A stretch of 64,000 bases of DNA, from NCBI RefSeq assembly GCF_003368325.1, contig NZ_CP031466.1, positions 3,534,001 through 3,598,000 of the forward strand, given 5' to 3'. This document shows, piece by piece, positions 53,562-63,176 of the stretch. The position numbers and the translations under genes are program-made. Positions within the stretch are counted from its first letter, which is position 1; the number at the start of each line of letters is the position of its first letter. The notes beneath the pieces are model-generated. The model made no database searches. It saw only the letters and a program-made list of their open reading frames with translations, and was not told where the DNA came from. The DNA comes from Paraburkholderia caffeinilytica (GTDB lineage Bacteria > Pseudomonadota > Gammaproteobacteria > Burkholderiales > Burkholderiaceae).

Positions 53562-54548
53562 TTACCAGTCGAAGTCGGCTGCCAGGCGCTTTGTGCACAC
53601 CTTTGCCATGTTTGGCTCGGCACTGTTCGGAAGCGACGCATAAGCGACCGCTATCGCGGCCGCCAGCCTCGCGTTGTTGAGACCAATCTGAACACTGCCT
53701 TCCGCGCTTGCCCCGTCAGTTAATGCGCTCACACGGGAAATAAGGAACGGTGTCACGCCCTTGCCGCTTATACCTTCCCAATCCGCTTCCGCCAGTGCCT
53801 GCTCAATGGCGAGATCGATGTCCTCACGAGGCAACGCGAATGGTTCGGGAATTGGATTGGCAATCACAAGGCCGTTGCTCAGACCGAGTGCCCAGTTGGC
53901 TCTCATGACGCGAGCGATCCGCTGAGGATCGTCGAGACGTATGTCGACAGGGAACTCACTGTCGCGAGTGAAGAACCCGGGAAGGCTGTCGGTGCAATAG
54001 CCGATCACCGGCACGCTATACGTCTCCAGATATTCCAGGGTCAGTCGGATGTCGAGGATCGATTTGACGCCGGCGCATACCAATGCCACCGGCGTGCGGG
54101 CGAGTTCCTGCAGATCAGCCGAAATGTCGAAGTTCTCGTGCGCGCCCCGATGTACCCCGCCGAGGCCGCCAGCCGCACACGCACGAATCTTCGCCAGGTC
54201 TGCAATAACCATCGTCGCCGAGATCGTCGTCGCTCCGTCACCGCCACACGCAACAAGAATCGGAATGTCGCGTCGGCTGACCTTGGCCACATCGTGACCG
54301 CCGCGACCGAGGCGACCAATCTCGTCACGTGTCAGCCCAACCTTGATACGGCCGTCCAGAATCGTGCAGGTGGCAGGTATCGCGCCGTGGGCGCGGACTT
54401 CGGCTTCGAGTTCAAGCGCGGTTTCAGCGTTCCCCGGCCAGGAGGAACCATGCGAGATGATCGATGACTCCAATGCCACAACCGGTCGCCCTGCACTTAA
54501 TGCCTCAGCAACCTCCGGATGGATATCCAAAAAACCATTCAAACCCAT
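53562..54548 (-). CDS. psuG: Pseudouridine-5'-phosphate glycosidase family protein
   Basis: 328 aa from ATG 54548 with GGAGGGAGAG upstream; the extension to 54683 overlaps the aldolase gene. Family motifs: VVALESSIISHGSSWPGNAE, PATCTILDGRIKVGLTRDEI, KVSRRDIPILVACGGDGATT, GLGGVHRGAHENFDISADLQ and VCAGVKSILDIRLTLEYLET. PsuG cleaves the C-C glycosidic bond of pseudouridine 5'-phosphate to uracil and ribose 5-phosphate. No PsuK kinase is adjacent, and the gene ends a lower meta-pathway operon, so its role here may differ. Confidence 0.88.
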   Translation of the reverse strand: MGLNGFLDIHPEVAEALSAGRPVVALESSIISHGSSWPGNAETALELEAEVRAHGAIPATCTILDGRIKVGLTRDEIGRLGRGGHDVAKVSRRDIPILVACGGDGATTISATMVIADLAKIRACAAGGLGGVHRGAHENFDISADLQELARTPVALVCAGVKSILDIRLTLEYLETYSVPVIGYCTDSLPGFFTRDSEFPVDIRLDDPQRIARVMRANWALGLSNGLVIANPIPEPFALPREDIDLAIEQALAEADWEGISGKGVTPFLISRVSALTDGASAEGSVQIGLNNARLAAAIAVAYASLPNSAEPNMAKVCTKRLAADFDW

Positions 54549-54672
54549 CGAATCTCTCCCTCCGGGCCAACAAAGCGATGCGCTGCCGTGTGCCGTATAT
54601 CTTCGAGATACCGTGTCCGCACGTTGAGAGAAACGCGCGCATTGAAGCGCGCGATCGCCCTCGAAGCAGAAC

Positions 54673-55728
54673 TTAAGCCGCACGCGGGGCCACGACGGCC
54701 GGTTCCAGATTTCGCGCCTTGGCCAAGGTGAGCGCAGTGTCCTCGATCATGTCCTCCTGGCCGCCGACCATGCCGCGGCGTCCGAGTTCGACCAGAATGT
54801 CGCGAGCCGGTATGCCGTACTTCTGTCCTGCGCGCTTCGCAAAAAGAAGGAAAGAACCGTACACGCCTGCGTAACCGAGCGTGAGTGCATCGCGATCGAC
54901 GCGGATAGGAAAGTCCATGATAGGCACGACCAGGTCCTCTGCCACGTCCTGAATCTTCCAGACGTCGACACCCGTCTGAATGCCCATGCGCTCACACACC
55001 GCGACGAGCACTTCCATCGGTGTGTTGCCGGCACCGGCACCTAAACCCGCGGCCGCTGCATCGACGCGGGTCGCGCCAACCTTGATGGCTGCGATGGAGT
55101 TCGCTACACCCATCGCAAGGTTATGGTGACCATGAAAGCCGAGTTCGGTTTCCGGTTTCAGCGCCGCGCGTACTTCGGAAAGACGCACCTTTACATCCTC
55201 CGGAAGCAAGTAGCCGGCGGAGTCTGTCACGTAGACACAGTTCGCACCGTAGCTTTCCATTAGCCGTGCCTGCTTCACGAGACCTTCGGGTGTATTCATA
55301 TGGGCCATCATCAGAAAACCGACGGCATCCATATTGAGCTTGCGTGCGAGGCTGATGTGCTGTTCCGAGACATCGGCTTCCGTACAGTGCGTGGCCACGC
55401 GGATCGTGTTTACGCCAAGCTCGTGTGCCATTTTCAGATGGTCCACCGTGCCAATGCCCGGAATCAGGAGTGCCGAGACGCGCGCCTGCTTCATCAGGGG
55501 AATGACGGTGGAAAGGTATTCCTCGTCTGTGTGAGCGGGAAAACCGTAGTTCACGGAACTGCCGCCAAGTCCGTCGCCGTGCGTGACTTCGATCAGCGGC
55601 ACGCCCGCGTCATCCAGACCCTGAGCAATCGCCTTCATCTGGTCCAGCGTCATCTGGTGACGTTTCGGATGCATTCCGTCGCGCAGCGTCATGTCATGCA
55701 CGACGATCTTCTTGCCTTTGATATTCAT
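54673..55728 (-). CDS. 4-hydroxy-2-oxovalerate aldolase
   Basis: A 351-aa class II, metal-dependent aldolase of the BphI/DmpG/MhpE family. [20 protein letters not shown] (Arg-Asp active site), [20 protein letters not shown] and metal-binding [20 protein letters not shown] are present. It splits 4-hydroxy-2-oxopentanoate into pyruvate and acetaldehyde and channels acetaldehyde to the partner dehydrogenase, whose gene is 12 bp upstream. Length is normal (~340-350 aa). Confidence 0.95.
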   Translation of the reverse strand: MNIKGKKIVVHDMTLRDGMHPKRHQMTLDQMKAIAQGLDDAGVPLIEVTHGDGLGGSSVNYGFPAHTDEEYLSTVIPLMKQARVSALLIPGIGTVDHLKMAHELGVNTIRVATHCTEADVSEQHISLARKLNMDAVGFLMMAHMNTPEGLVKQARLMESYGANCVYVTDSAGYLLPEDVKVRLSEVRAALKPETELGFHGHHNLAMGVANSIAAIKVGATRVDAAAAGLGAGAGNTPMEVLVAVCERMGIQTGVDVWKIQDVAEDLVVPIMDFPIRVDRDALTLGYAGVYGSFLLFAKRAGQKYGIPARDILVELGRRGMVGGQEDMIEDTALTLAKARNLEPAVVAPRAA

Positions 55729-55740
55729 GTCTGGCTCCCC

Positions 55741-56658
55741 TTAGTGAGCAACGGGTTCGAGCTTCAGCGAACCGCTCAGGATTTCTTCGGCGAACATCTC
55801 AGCGGTGCGCGCCGCAGCGGCCGTCATGATGTCGAGGTTGCCTGCATACCGGGGCAAATAGTCGCCGAGGCCCTCAACCTCCAGGTAAATCGAGACGCGC
55901 TCACCGTCGAACACGGGGCCATTGACGAGCCTGTAGCCGGGCACGTACCTGCGCACCTGTTCGATCATTTCGTGGACCGACTCTTCGATCGCGGAGGCAT
56001 CGGGTGTGCCCTCTACCAGGCAATGCACGGTGTCGCGCATGATGAGCGGCGGATCGGCGGGGTTGATAATGATGATCGCCTTGCCTTCCCTGGCTCCTCC
56101 AACCTTCGAAACTGCGCCGGCTGTCGTACGCGTGAATTCGTCGATGTTCTTGCGCGTTCCGGGGCCGGCCGATCGGCTGGATACCGTCGCGACGATTTCG
56201 GCGTACCGTACGGGCTGCACGCGCGACACCGCATACACCATGGGGATCGTCGCCTGGCCGCCGCAAGTGACCATATTGACGTTCATCTCGCCTTTACCGA
56301 CGTGCTGCTTCAGATTGACGGGCGGCACGCAATAAGGGCCAATGGCGGCGGGTGTGAGGTCGATCATCATCACACCCAGTTCATTGAGCTTGCGCGAGTT
56401 CTCCGCATGCACGTATGCACTGGTCGCGTCGAATGCGATCTGGATGTCGTCGGCTTTTACATGCGGCAGCAAGCCGTCTACGCCCTCCGAAGTCGTCTTC
56501 AGGCCCAACTCGCGCGCTCTTTTCAGACCATCGGATTCGGGGTCGATGCCCACCATCCACACGGGCTCCAGTACTTCACTGCGCTGCAGCTTCGCCAACA
56601 GGTCCGTGCCGATGTTGCCCGGTCCGATCAATGCGCATTTCACCTTGTTCTTTGCCAT
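55741..56658 (-). CDS. Acetaldehyde dehydrogenase (acetylating)
   Basis: A 305-aa partner of the aldolase (DmpF/BphJ/MhpF family). NAD site GPGNIG at 12-17, catalytic Cys132 in [13 protein letters not shown], and [20 protein letters not shown]. It converts acetaldehyde plus CoA to acetyl-CoA with NAD+. The gene sits between the hydratase and aldolase genes with short gaps (15 and 12 bp), the usual lower meta-pathway order. Confidence 0.95.
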   Translation of the reverse strand: MAKNKVKCALIGPGNIGTDLLAKLQRSEVLEPVWMVGIDPESDGLKRARELGLKTTSEGVDGLLPHVKADDIQIAFDATSAYVHAENSRKLNELGVMMIDLTPAAIGPYCVPPVNLKQHVGKGEMNVNMVTCGGQATIPMVYAVSRVQPVRYAEIVATVSSRSAGPGTRKNIDEFTRTTAGAVSKVGGAREGKAIIIINPADPPLIMRDTVHCLVEGTPDASAIEESVHEMIEQVRRYVPGYRLVNGPVFDGERVSIYLEVEGLGDYLPRYAGNLDIMTAAAARTAEMFAEEILSGSLKLEPVAH

Positions 56659-56673
56659 GTTTCCTCCTGCGGA

Positions 56674-57456
56674 TCAAACGAAGCGCACCGAGCAACCGCC
56701 GATGCCGTCAATAGACACACTGAGGCTGTCGCCGGTCGCCACTGGAACCATGGCCGCCAGTGAGCCAGACAGCACCACCTCACCGGCCTTCAATGACTCG
56801 TCCAGTTGGCCCAACGTGTTCGCCAGCCACGCAACCGCTTCGAGCGGGTTTCCAAGCGCTGCAGAGCCTGAGCCTGTGGTCACCACTTCACCGTTCTTCT
56901 CCAGTTTCATCGCGCATTCGACCAGGTCGACTTCGCGCGGATCGACGACGCGGCTGCCAAGCACGAATACGCCACACGATGCGTTGTCGGCCACCGTGTC
57001 TTCGATACGGATTTTCCAGTCGCGGATGCGCGAGTCGACGATCTCAAAGCAGGCCATCACGCCTTCAGTTGCGGCGAGGACATCGGCGGCTGTCACCCCT
57101 GGTCCCTGGAGATCGTGCTTGAGCACGAAGGCAATTTCTCCCTCAGCCTTGGGCTGGATCAGGGAGGTGGCCAATATCGCGTCGCCTTCCTTGTAAAGCA
57201 TCGCGTCGGTAAGCATGCCGAAATCGGGCTGATAGACCCCGAGCATGTCCATCACGACCTGCGATGTCACACCGATCTTCTTGCCGATGATGCGTTCGCC
57301 CGCCTCGATGCGACGGGCGTTCACGCGTTGCTGAATGCGGTAGGCGTCATCGGTCGTCAGGTCGGGGTGGCGGCCGGTGAGTGGGTTGACCGCGCGACAG
57401 TTTTTTGCTGCGGCGTACAGTTCGTCACCAAGCGAGTTGATAAGAGCGTCGTTCAT
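56674..57456 (-). CDS. 2-oxopent-4-enoate (2-hydroxypenta-2,4-dienoate) hydratase
   Basis: A 260-aa protein of the DmpE/MhpD/BphH branch of the fumarylacetoacetase-like superfamily: RIIGKKIGVTSQVVMDMLGV, PKAEGEIAFVLKHDLQGPGV, FEIVDSRIRDWKIRIEDTVA, DNASCGVFVLG. Metal-binding acidic residues lie in AEGEIAF and the FEIVDSR stretch. It hydrates 2-oxopent-4-enoate to 4-hydroxy-2-oxopentanoate. ATG overlaps the stop of the upstream PLP-enzyme gene by 4 nt. Confidence 0.95.
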   Translation of the reverse strand: MNDALINSLGDELYAAAKNCRAVNPLTGRHPDLTTDDAYRIQQRVNARRIEAGERIIGKKIGVTSQVVMDMLGVYQPDFGMLTDAMLYKEGDAILATSLIQPKAEGEIAFVLKHDLQGPGVTAADVLAATEGVMACFEIVDSRIRDWKIRIEDTVADNASCGVFVLGSRVVDPREVDLVECAMKLEKNGEVVTTGSGSAALGNPLEAVAWLANTLGQLDESLKAGEVVLSGSLAAMVPVATGDSLSVSIDGIGGCSVRFV

Positions 57457-58439
57457 GGGTGTTGACTCTCGGAGGCTTTTACTTCATTGGAACGACTGGC
57501 GCCGATCTGATCGCCTTCCAGCCGGCAAAAATCCGACCACTCCAGCAACTGCTGGCTTGTCGTACCTACACCACCGCACGCAATGACTACGATGCGCTGT
57601 GCATTCGGAAAATGCTGGGGAACCTGGGCAAGCGCAGCCACCGATGCCCCGCATGCCGGCTCGGTCAGAAGGCGATGCTCTTCGAGAAGAGTCACGCTGC
57701 CTTGAATGGCTTCAGCATCAGTCACCAGGCAGTTTCGGACGGGATGCTCTTTGGCGAGCGCTACGATGCGGGCGGATACTTTGTTAGCACCCAGCGACGT
57801 CGCTACGGACTGGATTTTCGGGAGCGTGACCGGTTCGCCAGCCTTGAGCGCCTCGTTGTAGGAGGCAGCCCCGTCGGTCTCGACTGCCAGCACCGGGATA
57901 TCGTTCCAGCCGACTCGTCGCAGTCCTTCAATGACGCCCGCAAGCAGGCCACCACCGCCGACTGAGCAAACAAGCAGGTCAGGGCGTTCGGTTTGCCGGG
58001 CGATCTCCTCGACCATCGTCGCGTGGCCTTCCCAGAGCAGAGGGTCGTCGAACGCATGGAGGTACGCGTCGCCCTCCCCCAGAATCGAAAGTGCATAGGC
58101 GTTGGATTCAGCGAAGGACGCCCCGTGAACCACGACGTCTGCCTCTTCACCACGAATGAGAGCCTTGGCTCGCGCAGACGTCGTCTGTGGCACGACGACC
58201 GTTACCGGAATGCCAAGCTCCCGGCCCGCGTAGGCCACCGCGTACCCTGCGTTGCCGCCTGATGCCGCGACGAAGCGGCGCGCTCCTCGGCGTTTATGTT
58301 CTTCGCAGGCGAAGCCAACCCCTCGCAGCTTGAATGAGCCGCTCGGTTGCAACCCTTCGAGCTTCAGGAGCACCGTTCTGTCGGTCTTGAGTGAGAGCGC
58401 ACGGGATTTGATCAGCGGTGTTTCGATATGCAGTGTCAT
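57453..58439 (-). CDS. PLP-dependent serine/threonine dehydratase-like enzyme
   Basis: A 328-aa fold-type II PLP enzyme. PLP lysine is K37 (QPSGSFKLRG), the phosphate loop is SVGGGGLLAGV, and a C-terminal ACGGVGTTSQQLLEW is present; ASGGNAGYAVAYAGRELGIP follows the lysine. It resembles serine/threonine dehydratases and related eliminases without a regulatory ACT domain. It is coupled to the 2-oxopentenoate hydratase and followed upstream by a RidA gene. Elimination or deamination that gives an enamine, then the 2-oxo acid feeding the hydratase, is a reasonable inference. Confidence 0.85.
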   Translation of the reverse strand: MTLHIETPLIKSRALSLKTDRTVLLKLEGLQPSGSFKLRGVGFACEEHKRRGARRFVAASGGNAGYAVAYAGRELGIPVTVVVPQTTSARAKALIRGEEADVVVHGASFAESNAYALSILGEGDAYLHAFDDPLLWEGHATMVEEIARQTERPDLLVCSVGGGGLLAGVIEGLRRVGWNDIPVLAVETDGAASYNEALKAGEPVTLPKIQSVATSLGANKVSARIVALAKEHPVRNCLVTDAEAIQGSVTLLEEHRLLTEPACGASVAALAQVPQHFPNAQRIVVIACGGVGTTSQQLLEWSDFCRLEGDQIGASRSNEVKASESQHP

Positions 58440-58464
58440 AGCGGGACTTCATCAGTGAAGGGTA

Positions 58465-58932
58465 TTAGCCAAGCTGGATGACAGCGGAGACCTCGACCGG
58501 GCAACGAAATGGCAAGCTCGATACACCGACCGCAGCACGGCTGTGTCTGCCCTTCTCGCCGAGAACTTCAACGAGGACCTCCGAGGCACCGTTGATGACT
58601 TCCGGGTGCTCCGTAAATTCCGTGTCTGCGTGCACGTAGCCTGTTACGGAACAGACGCGGATCACGCTTAGGTCGCCCGTCAGCTGCGAACGAAGTTGCG
58701 ACAGGATCGCCATGCCACTCATGCGTGCCGCTTCCTTGGCCTGCTCGAAACTTACTTCTTTGCCGACCTGGCCGAGCGCGAACGGTTTGCCGTCCTTGAA
58801 CGCGACTTGTCCGGAAATATGCAAAAAGCCATTCGCCAGAACGGTGGGAACATAGTTGGCGATTGCGGCCTTCGGCGGTTGCAGTTCGATGCCAAGTTCT
58901 GCAAGACGGGCATCCAGTTCAGTGCGATTCAT
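58465..58932 (-). CDS. RidA family enamine/imine deaminase-like protein
   Basis: A 155-aa protein of the longer YjgF/RidA subgroup: IELQPPKAAIANYVPTVLAN, FLHISGQVAFKDGKPFALGQ, VGVSSLPFRCPVEVSAVIQL with the conserved Arg-Cys and Glu. RidA hydrolyses reactive enamines such as 2-aminoacrylate released by PLP dehydratases. The neighbouring PLP enzyme makes this role likely. 2-aminomuconate deaminase, a RidA homologue of meta pathways, is an alternative. Confidence 0.9.
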   Translation of the reverse strand: MNRTELDARLAELGIELQPPKAAIANYVPTVLANGFLHISGQVAFKDGKPFALGQVGKEVSFEQAKEAARMSGMAILSQLRSQLTGDLSVIRVCSVTGYVHADTEFTEHPEVINGASEVLVEVLGEKGRHSRAAVGVSSLPFRCPVEVSAVIQLG

Positions 58933-58998
58933 AAAAAACTCCTTAAGGGTGAGTAGGGGTCGACACGTAACACAAACGGCAGAGTGAAATCGGAAAAA

Positions 58999-59631
58999 TC
59001 AGGATTCGAGATCGTATTGGATCGAGAGCTGTCCTTTCTTCTCCTTTAGCTTCAGGATCCTGATAGGGCCGACCTGTCCGGCAGACCCGACGTGAGTGCC
59101 GCCACAGCTATGCATCGGCAGGTCTCCGAAGCACACAGACCTCATGCCATCTGTTTCGGTCAAATGACGCGGCACGTCGTCCGCAATGAGCTGGTTGACT
59201 GCCTGCTCCACACCTTCGGCGGTAAGCGGCTGTGGGTTACCGCGCGGCTCGAAAACCACTCGGCCCTCACCGGGCCAGTGGTGCCCTTTGGTCGCGTACC
59301 ACCCCATCTGCTCCACGACACCGGAAATCAGGTGACCGGCAGAGTGAAGTCGTGCATGCAGCATGCGGACCTCGGGCGATACTTCAATCAGGGCCTCGCC
59401 GACGGCAACCTCCTGCTCGGCGATGTGAATCACCTTGTCGCCCTCCTGAATCACGCGTCCGACCTTCACGCCGGCAATGGTCCCCTGGTCGGCGAGCTGT
59501 CCACCGCCTTGCGGGTGGAACAGGGTCGCGGTTAGTGTTACCCGGAACTTGCCGTCGTGGTCGGGCGAACAGTCGAGCACCTGCGTTCGCATGGTCAGTT
59601 CGTCGCTGTTGTAATACGCGCGTTGTGTCAT
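58999..59631 (-). CDS. AlaX-type alanyl-tRNA editing protein
   Basis: A 210-aa free-standing editing domain. Zinc ligands H96xxxH100 (LHSAGH) and C176xxxH180 (SCGGTH), and TLFHPQGGGQLADQGTIAG typical of AlaRS editing/AlaX. AlaX removes Ser or Gly from mischarged tRNA-Ala. It opens a catabolic operon, which is unusual. It may protect translation when an alanine- or serine-like amino acid is being degraded, or act as a metal-dependent hydrolase. First gene of the operon. Confidence 0.88.
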   Translation of the reverse strand: MTQRAYYNSDELTMRTQVLDCSPDHDGKFRVTLTATLFHPQGGGQLADQGTIAGVKVGRVIQEGDKVIHIAEQEVAVGEALIEVSPEVRMLHARLHSAGHLISGVVEQMGWYATKGHHWPGEGRVVFEPRGNPQPLTAEGVEQAVNQLIADDVPRHLTETDGMRSVCFGDLPMHSCGGTHVGSAGQVGPIRILKLKEKKGQLSIQYDLES

Positions 59632-59989
59632 TTCGTATTCCTCAATGCATATTCATCGTCGTGATCTGGCTATGTCAAAACTCGACCGACGTGTCTCGGT
59701 CATGCCGGCAAAAGGCGACTCGTGAGGCACAACCTTCGGGGAAGGACAATTCACTTCCCGCATGACACCAAGTTAAAGGACGCACGCTCGTCCCGCTTGT
59801 AAAAAGTTGAGTTTTTCGCTTGTGCGATTCAATTGCCGGCAGAGCGCCCAGCGTGGACGGGACGCCACACAGGGACTAGCGGCCAGGGACATCGCGGCGT
59901 GACGTCAATGTGTTGAGACAGCGTCGTTGAGTGCTGCGGGGGATGTCGACGGGCGTAGCGTCTTGACTGGTCTGCTGGGATCTGGAATG
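59632..59989. other. Promoter region of the seven-gene operon and 3' end of the AraC gene
   Basis: 358 bases with no gene. It must contain the operon's promoter on the minus strand. A small dyad ACCGA/TCGGT lies at 59685-59700, with a T/A-rich stretch at 59800-59820. No strong operator or terminator recognised. Confidence 0.45.
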
Positions 59990-60802
59990 TCAATACTTCG
60001 ACGGGGATACGCCAAAGGCTTGCCGGAACGCGCGAGTGAAGTGGCTATGGTCGTAGAAGCCGACTTCATGAGCGACCTGCGACGGGGCCCGGTCGGTGTG
60101 ACTCAGCAGGTAGCACGCGCGCTCCAGCCGCAGCCGCACGACCCAGGCGTGCGGTGTCATGCCGACGGTTCGTTTGAAAAGCTTGAGGAAGTGGAAGCGC
60201 TCGAGATTGCAAAGGGCAGCAAGCTCCTCGAGGGTAATCTTTTCCGCCAGGTGGACATCGCAATACTCTTTGACTCGCTGCCACTGTCCCGACGTGAGTG
60301 TGCCTTTGACAAACTGTGGCTTGATCATACACGCCTGGATGAACAGACGGTCAAGTAACGTCAGCCATTCGGACTGCACTTCAATGGGGGCGGCGCCTGG
60401 CGGAGCTGCCCGTAGCGCATCGTGCAACCGGGACAGGTGACCAGCAAGCGACGAATCCTGAAGGACGGCGCCACCGAGTGCAGGGAAACGGTCCCGACCC
60501 GAGATTTCCTCTCCGAGCCCGTCCAGCAACTGAGGTGAGAGGCGAAACGTTTTGAGTGTGTAAGACTGGTCTCCAGCGCTGATGCCGTCATGCACTTCCC
60601 CGGGGGGCATCAACTGGATGCTGCCCGGCGTAAGTAGCAGTGTTTCGCCATGAAATCCCTGTCGCTGGACACCTTCGGTCACCAGCGCGATATGGTAGTC
60701 CAGATGGTAGTGACGTTCGAAGCGGAAGTCAGAAAAGCGCGCCTCGCTCAGCACGAGACCGGGAATCTCCTCGCTGCGTTTGTACTCGACGCGATCCTTC
60801 AT
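59990..60802 (-). CDS. AraC family transcriptional regulator with cupin sensor
   Basis: A 270-aa protein. The N-terminal ~100 aa are an AraC_binding cupin (RFERHYHLDYHIALVTEGVQ; LLTPGSIQLMPPGEVHDG). The C-terminal double helix-turn-helix includes EKITLEELAALCNLERFHFL, then HEVGFYDHSHFTRAFRQAFG. This group often sits beside amino-acid exporters or catabolic genes. It lies directly upstream of the seven-gene operon in the same direction and is its probable activator. Confidence 0.9.
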   Translation of the reverse strand: MKDRVEYKRSEEIPGLVLSEARFSDFRFERHYHLDYHIALVTEGVQRQGFHGETLLLTPGSIQLMPPGEVHDGISAGDQSYTLKTFRLSPQLLDGLGEEISGRDRFPALGGAVLQDSSLAGHLSRLHDALRAAPPGAAPIEVQSEWLTLLDRLFIQACMIKPQFVKGTLTSGQWQRVKEYCDVHLAEKITLEELAALCNLERFHFLKLFKRTVGMTPHAWVVRLRLERACYLLSHTDRAPSQVAHEVGFYDHSHFTRAFRQAFGVSPSKY

Positions 60803-60959
60803 CAGGGCCTCCTGCAGGACTTTCCTCGTACCCTTGAGCGAATCGTCGCTCCGAGGCGGAACCTGTCCTGCGTTCTATGAACCATCCACAACATCGTTCA
60901 CATTATAGACATACGTAAATTGCGGACCGGTATCCGCCATTGGCAAGCACCACGATGTG

Positions 60960-61943
60960 CTATCCGCGTGTGTCGACGATGATTTTTGCGTTCGCACCGG
61001 ACTCAACGCGTTCGTGGGCCTTCGCGATTTCCGACAGGGCAAACATTTCGATCTGCGGATGTTGCAGCGCGCCTCGTTCCAACAGAGGGGTGAGCACGTC
61101 GATGGCTGTCTTTCTCGTCGGGACGGGCAAGTTGTAGACGATAAAAAATCGCAGATTCGCGAAACCAACGATCATCGGCCGGAAAGGGACCTCGATTGAT
61201 CCAGCCCCCGAGCCATAGATGATCACGTCGCCGCCAAACCTCAACAACTCTCCATATTTACCGGCATTCGCTGCTGCGTCGACTTCGATGATGGCGTCTA
61301 CACCCTTGCCGGCTGTGATCTTGCGTACCGAAGCCGCCACCTCCTCCTCGTTGCGATTGACGACCCACTCGGCGCCGAGGCGGGAGGCGAGCTGGCATCT
61401 CTCCCGGCTACCTGCGACGCCAATGACCCTTGCACCCGAGAGCGCGGCCAGTTGCGTAGCGTAGCCGCCTACCGCGCCGGTGGCACCGTAGACAAGAACT
61501 GTCTTGCCGAGCAGCCCTCCGCAAGCATGCACCGCGTACCAGGCCGTCAGGAGCGGAATACCAAGTGAGGCGCCTGTCTCGGTCGACACGCTGTCAGGAA
61601 GAGGCGCCACCTGACTCTCGGGCAAGGCGATCAGTTCGGCTGCTGTACCGAATGGCCGCTGCCACTGGCCGTTGATCGTCCAGACCCGCTGTCCGATCCA
61701 CTGTTTCGGAACGCCTTCCCCAACGGCCTGGACGACGCCCGCGCCATCGCTGTGAGGAATAACGAGCGGAAACTCCATTGCGGGACTTGTGACGCCCGAG
61801 CGCGACTTGACGTCTGAAGGATTCACGCCCGAGTGTGTGAGGCACACGAGAACTTCACCCGCCTGCGGGGCTGGATCAGGCTGTTCGCCAACGACGAGAA
61901 CGTCTCGGGCGGGGCCTTTTGATGAATAGTACGCAGCCTTCAT
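60960..61943 (-). CDS. NADPH:quinone oxidoreductase / zinc-less MDR family
   Basis: 327 aa from ATG 61943 with GGAGG upstream. The frame open to 62078 lies in the promoter region. LTHSGVNPSDVKSRSG is the quinone-reductase N-terminus; the Rossmann motif is VLVYGATGAVGGYATQLAAL. No structural or catalytic zinc cysteine set is seen, so it is a QOR-like MDR enzyme. Substrate unknown. It lies between AraC and LysR genes on the same strand and may belong to the catabolic locus. Confidence 0.88.
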   Translation of the reverse strand: MKAAYYSSKGPARDVLVVGEQPDPAPQAGEVLVCLTHSGVNPSDVKSRSGVTSPAMEFPLVIPHSDGAGVVQAVGEGVPKQWIGQRVWTINGQWQRPFGTAAELIALPESQVAPLPDSVSTETGASLGIPLLTAWYAVHACGGLLGKTVLVYGATGAVGGYATQLAALSGARVIGVAGSRERCQLASRLGAEWVVNRNEEEVAASVRKITAGKGVDAIIEVDAAANAGKYGELLRFGGDVIIYGSGAGSIEVPFRPMIVGFANLRFFIVYNLPVPTRKTAIDVLTPLLERGALQHPQIEMFALSEIAKAHERVESGANAKIIVDTRG

Positions 61944-62105
61944 GTCTTTCAACCTCCAGACTCGTTTAGCGAACAGCGCTCGCAATCCGACGTGTTTCGG
62001 GCGAACGTTTCCAACGCAACATTGCCGATACTGTGATCCTTTGGACTGAAACGCGCTTGTAAAAAATTGACCATACAAACTGCCATCCGCGGCTGCACCT
62101 CGTTG

Positions 62106-63056
62106 CTATCGGGCCCTTCCGGAAAAAAATGCGGCGTCGGCTTCAACCTGCGGCGCGATTTGCGTCTCAACCCATTCGAGCCACGCCCTTGTCCTGGCAT
62201 TCAGGAAGTGCCGCGAGGGGAGCAAAGCGTAGAGGCCAATGTCGGGTGAGCGCCATGCGGGCAGCACGCGCTTCAGACGCCTCGCACGAACAGCGTCGAT
62301 CACGGTAAAGAGCGGCAATAAGGTAATGCCTGCACCTTGCATGGCCACATCGAGCACCATGTCCGGGGTATCTGCGATCAACTTGCCATGCACGTCGAGT
62401 TTCCGGGTCATTCCGCTGTCGTCGATCAGATTCCATTCGGGGCGGATTGACGGGTTGACCAGTCGCAGGCACGTATGTCCGTTAAGGTCATCGGGCGTTT
62501 GCGGTTCGCCGTATCGCTCGAGGTACTCAGGTGAAGCGCAAAGGACCGAGAACGTCGTCCCCAGCCGTCTCGCCGCCAGCCCCGAATCGGCGAGCTTTTC
62601 CGCCAGATAGAGGCTGACATCGACACCTCGGGCGAGCAGGTCAGGCACGTACTGCGACGTACTGTATTCGACGGTCAGTTGCGGATAGCTGGCGCAAAAA
62701 TCGGCCATCATCGGCGCGACGTAGTGCTGGCCAAAGTTGACCATGCACTGGACTCGCAGGCGACCGTGAGGGGTTGTACTTGTACCGGATGCGTTGGCGT
62801 CGGCTTCCTCGACGAGAGCGAGCACTTCGCGACAACGTTCCGCATAGTCCGCGCCGACATCAGTCAGGAGGCGCTGGCGCGTCGAACGCTGAAGAAGTTT
62901 GGCGCCAAGCCGCTTCTCGAGTTCGGTGACGAGCCGGGAGACTTGTGCGGTGGTCAGATCCATCTGCCCGGCCGCGGCGGTAAAGCTACCGCTGTCGATG
63001 ACCCGCAGAAAGGCACGCATCGCGTGGAGGAGACCGCCGTCCAGAGTTTTACGCAT
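62106..63056 (-). CDS. LysR family transcriptional regulator
   Basis: 316 aa from ATG 63056 (MRKTLDGGLLHAMRAFLRVI); no clear ribosome site, and the frame opens further upstream. The helix-turn-helix is AAAGQMDLTTAQVSRLVTEL, and the effector domain is complete (DVAMQGAGITLLPLFTVIDA). It is divergent from the indolepyruvate oxidoreductase gene. The gap holds TTGCAT repeats (63073-63106 region) that may be its sites. Confidence 0.88.
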   Translation of the reverse strand: MRKTLDGGLLHAMRAFLRVIDSGSFTAAAGQMDLTTAQVSRLVTELEKRLGAKLLQRSTRQRLLTDVGADYAERCREVLALVEEADANASGTSTTPHGRLRVQCMVNFGQHYVAPMMADFCASYPQLTVEYSTSQYVPDLLARGVDVSLYLAEKLADSGLAARRLGTTFSVLCASPEYLERYGEPQTPDDLNGHTCLRLVNPSIRPEWNLIDDSGMTRKLDVHGKLIADTPDMVLDVAMQGAGITLLPLFTVIDAVRARRLKRVLPAWRSPDIGLYALLPSRHFLNARTRAWLEWVETQIAPQVEADAAFFSGRAR

Positions 63057-63176
63057 AACGCAAATATGATTTACCTTGCATCTTATTGTTGCATAAAACC
63101 AATGCATTCAGTATCTGGATTGAGACTTTGGTTTGCCTAACGTTCCGAGCTTCGCCCCCACATAAGATAGAGCACG

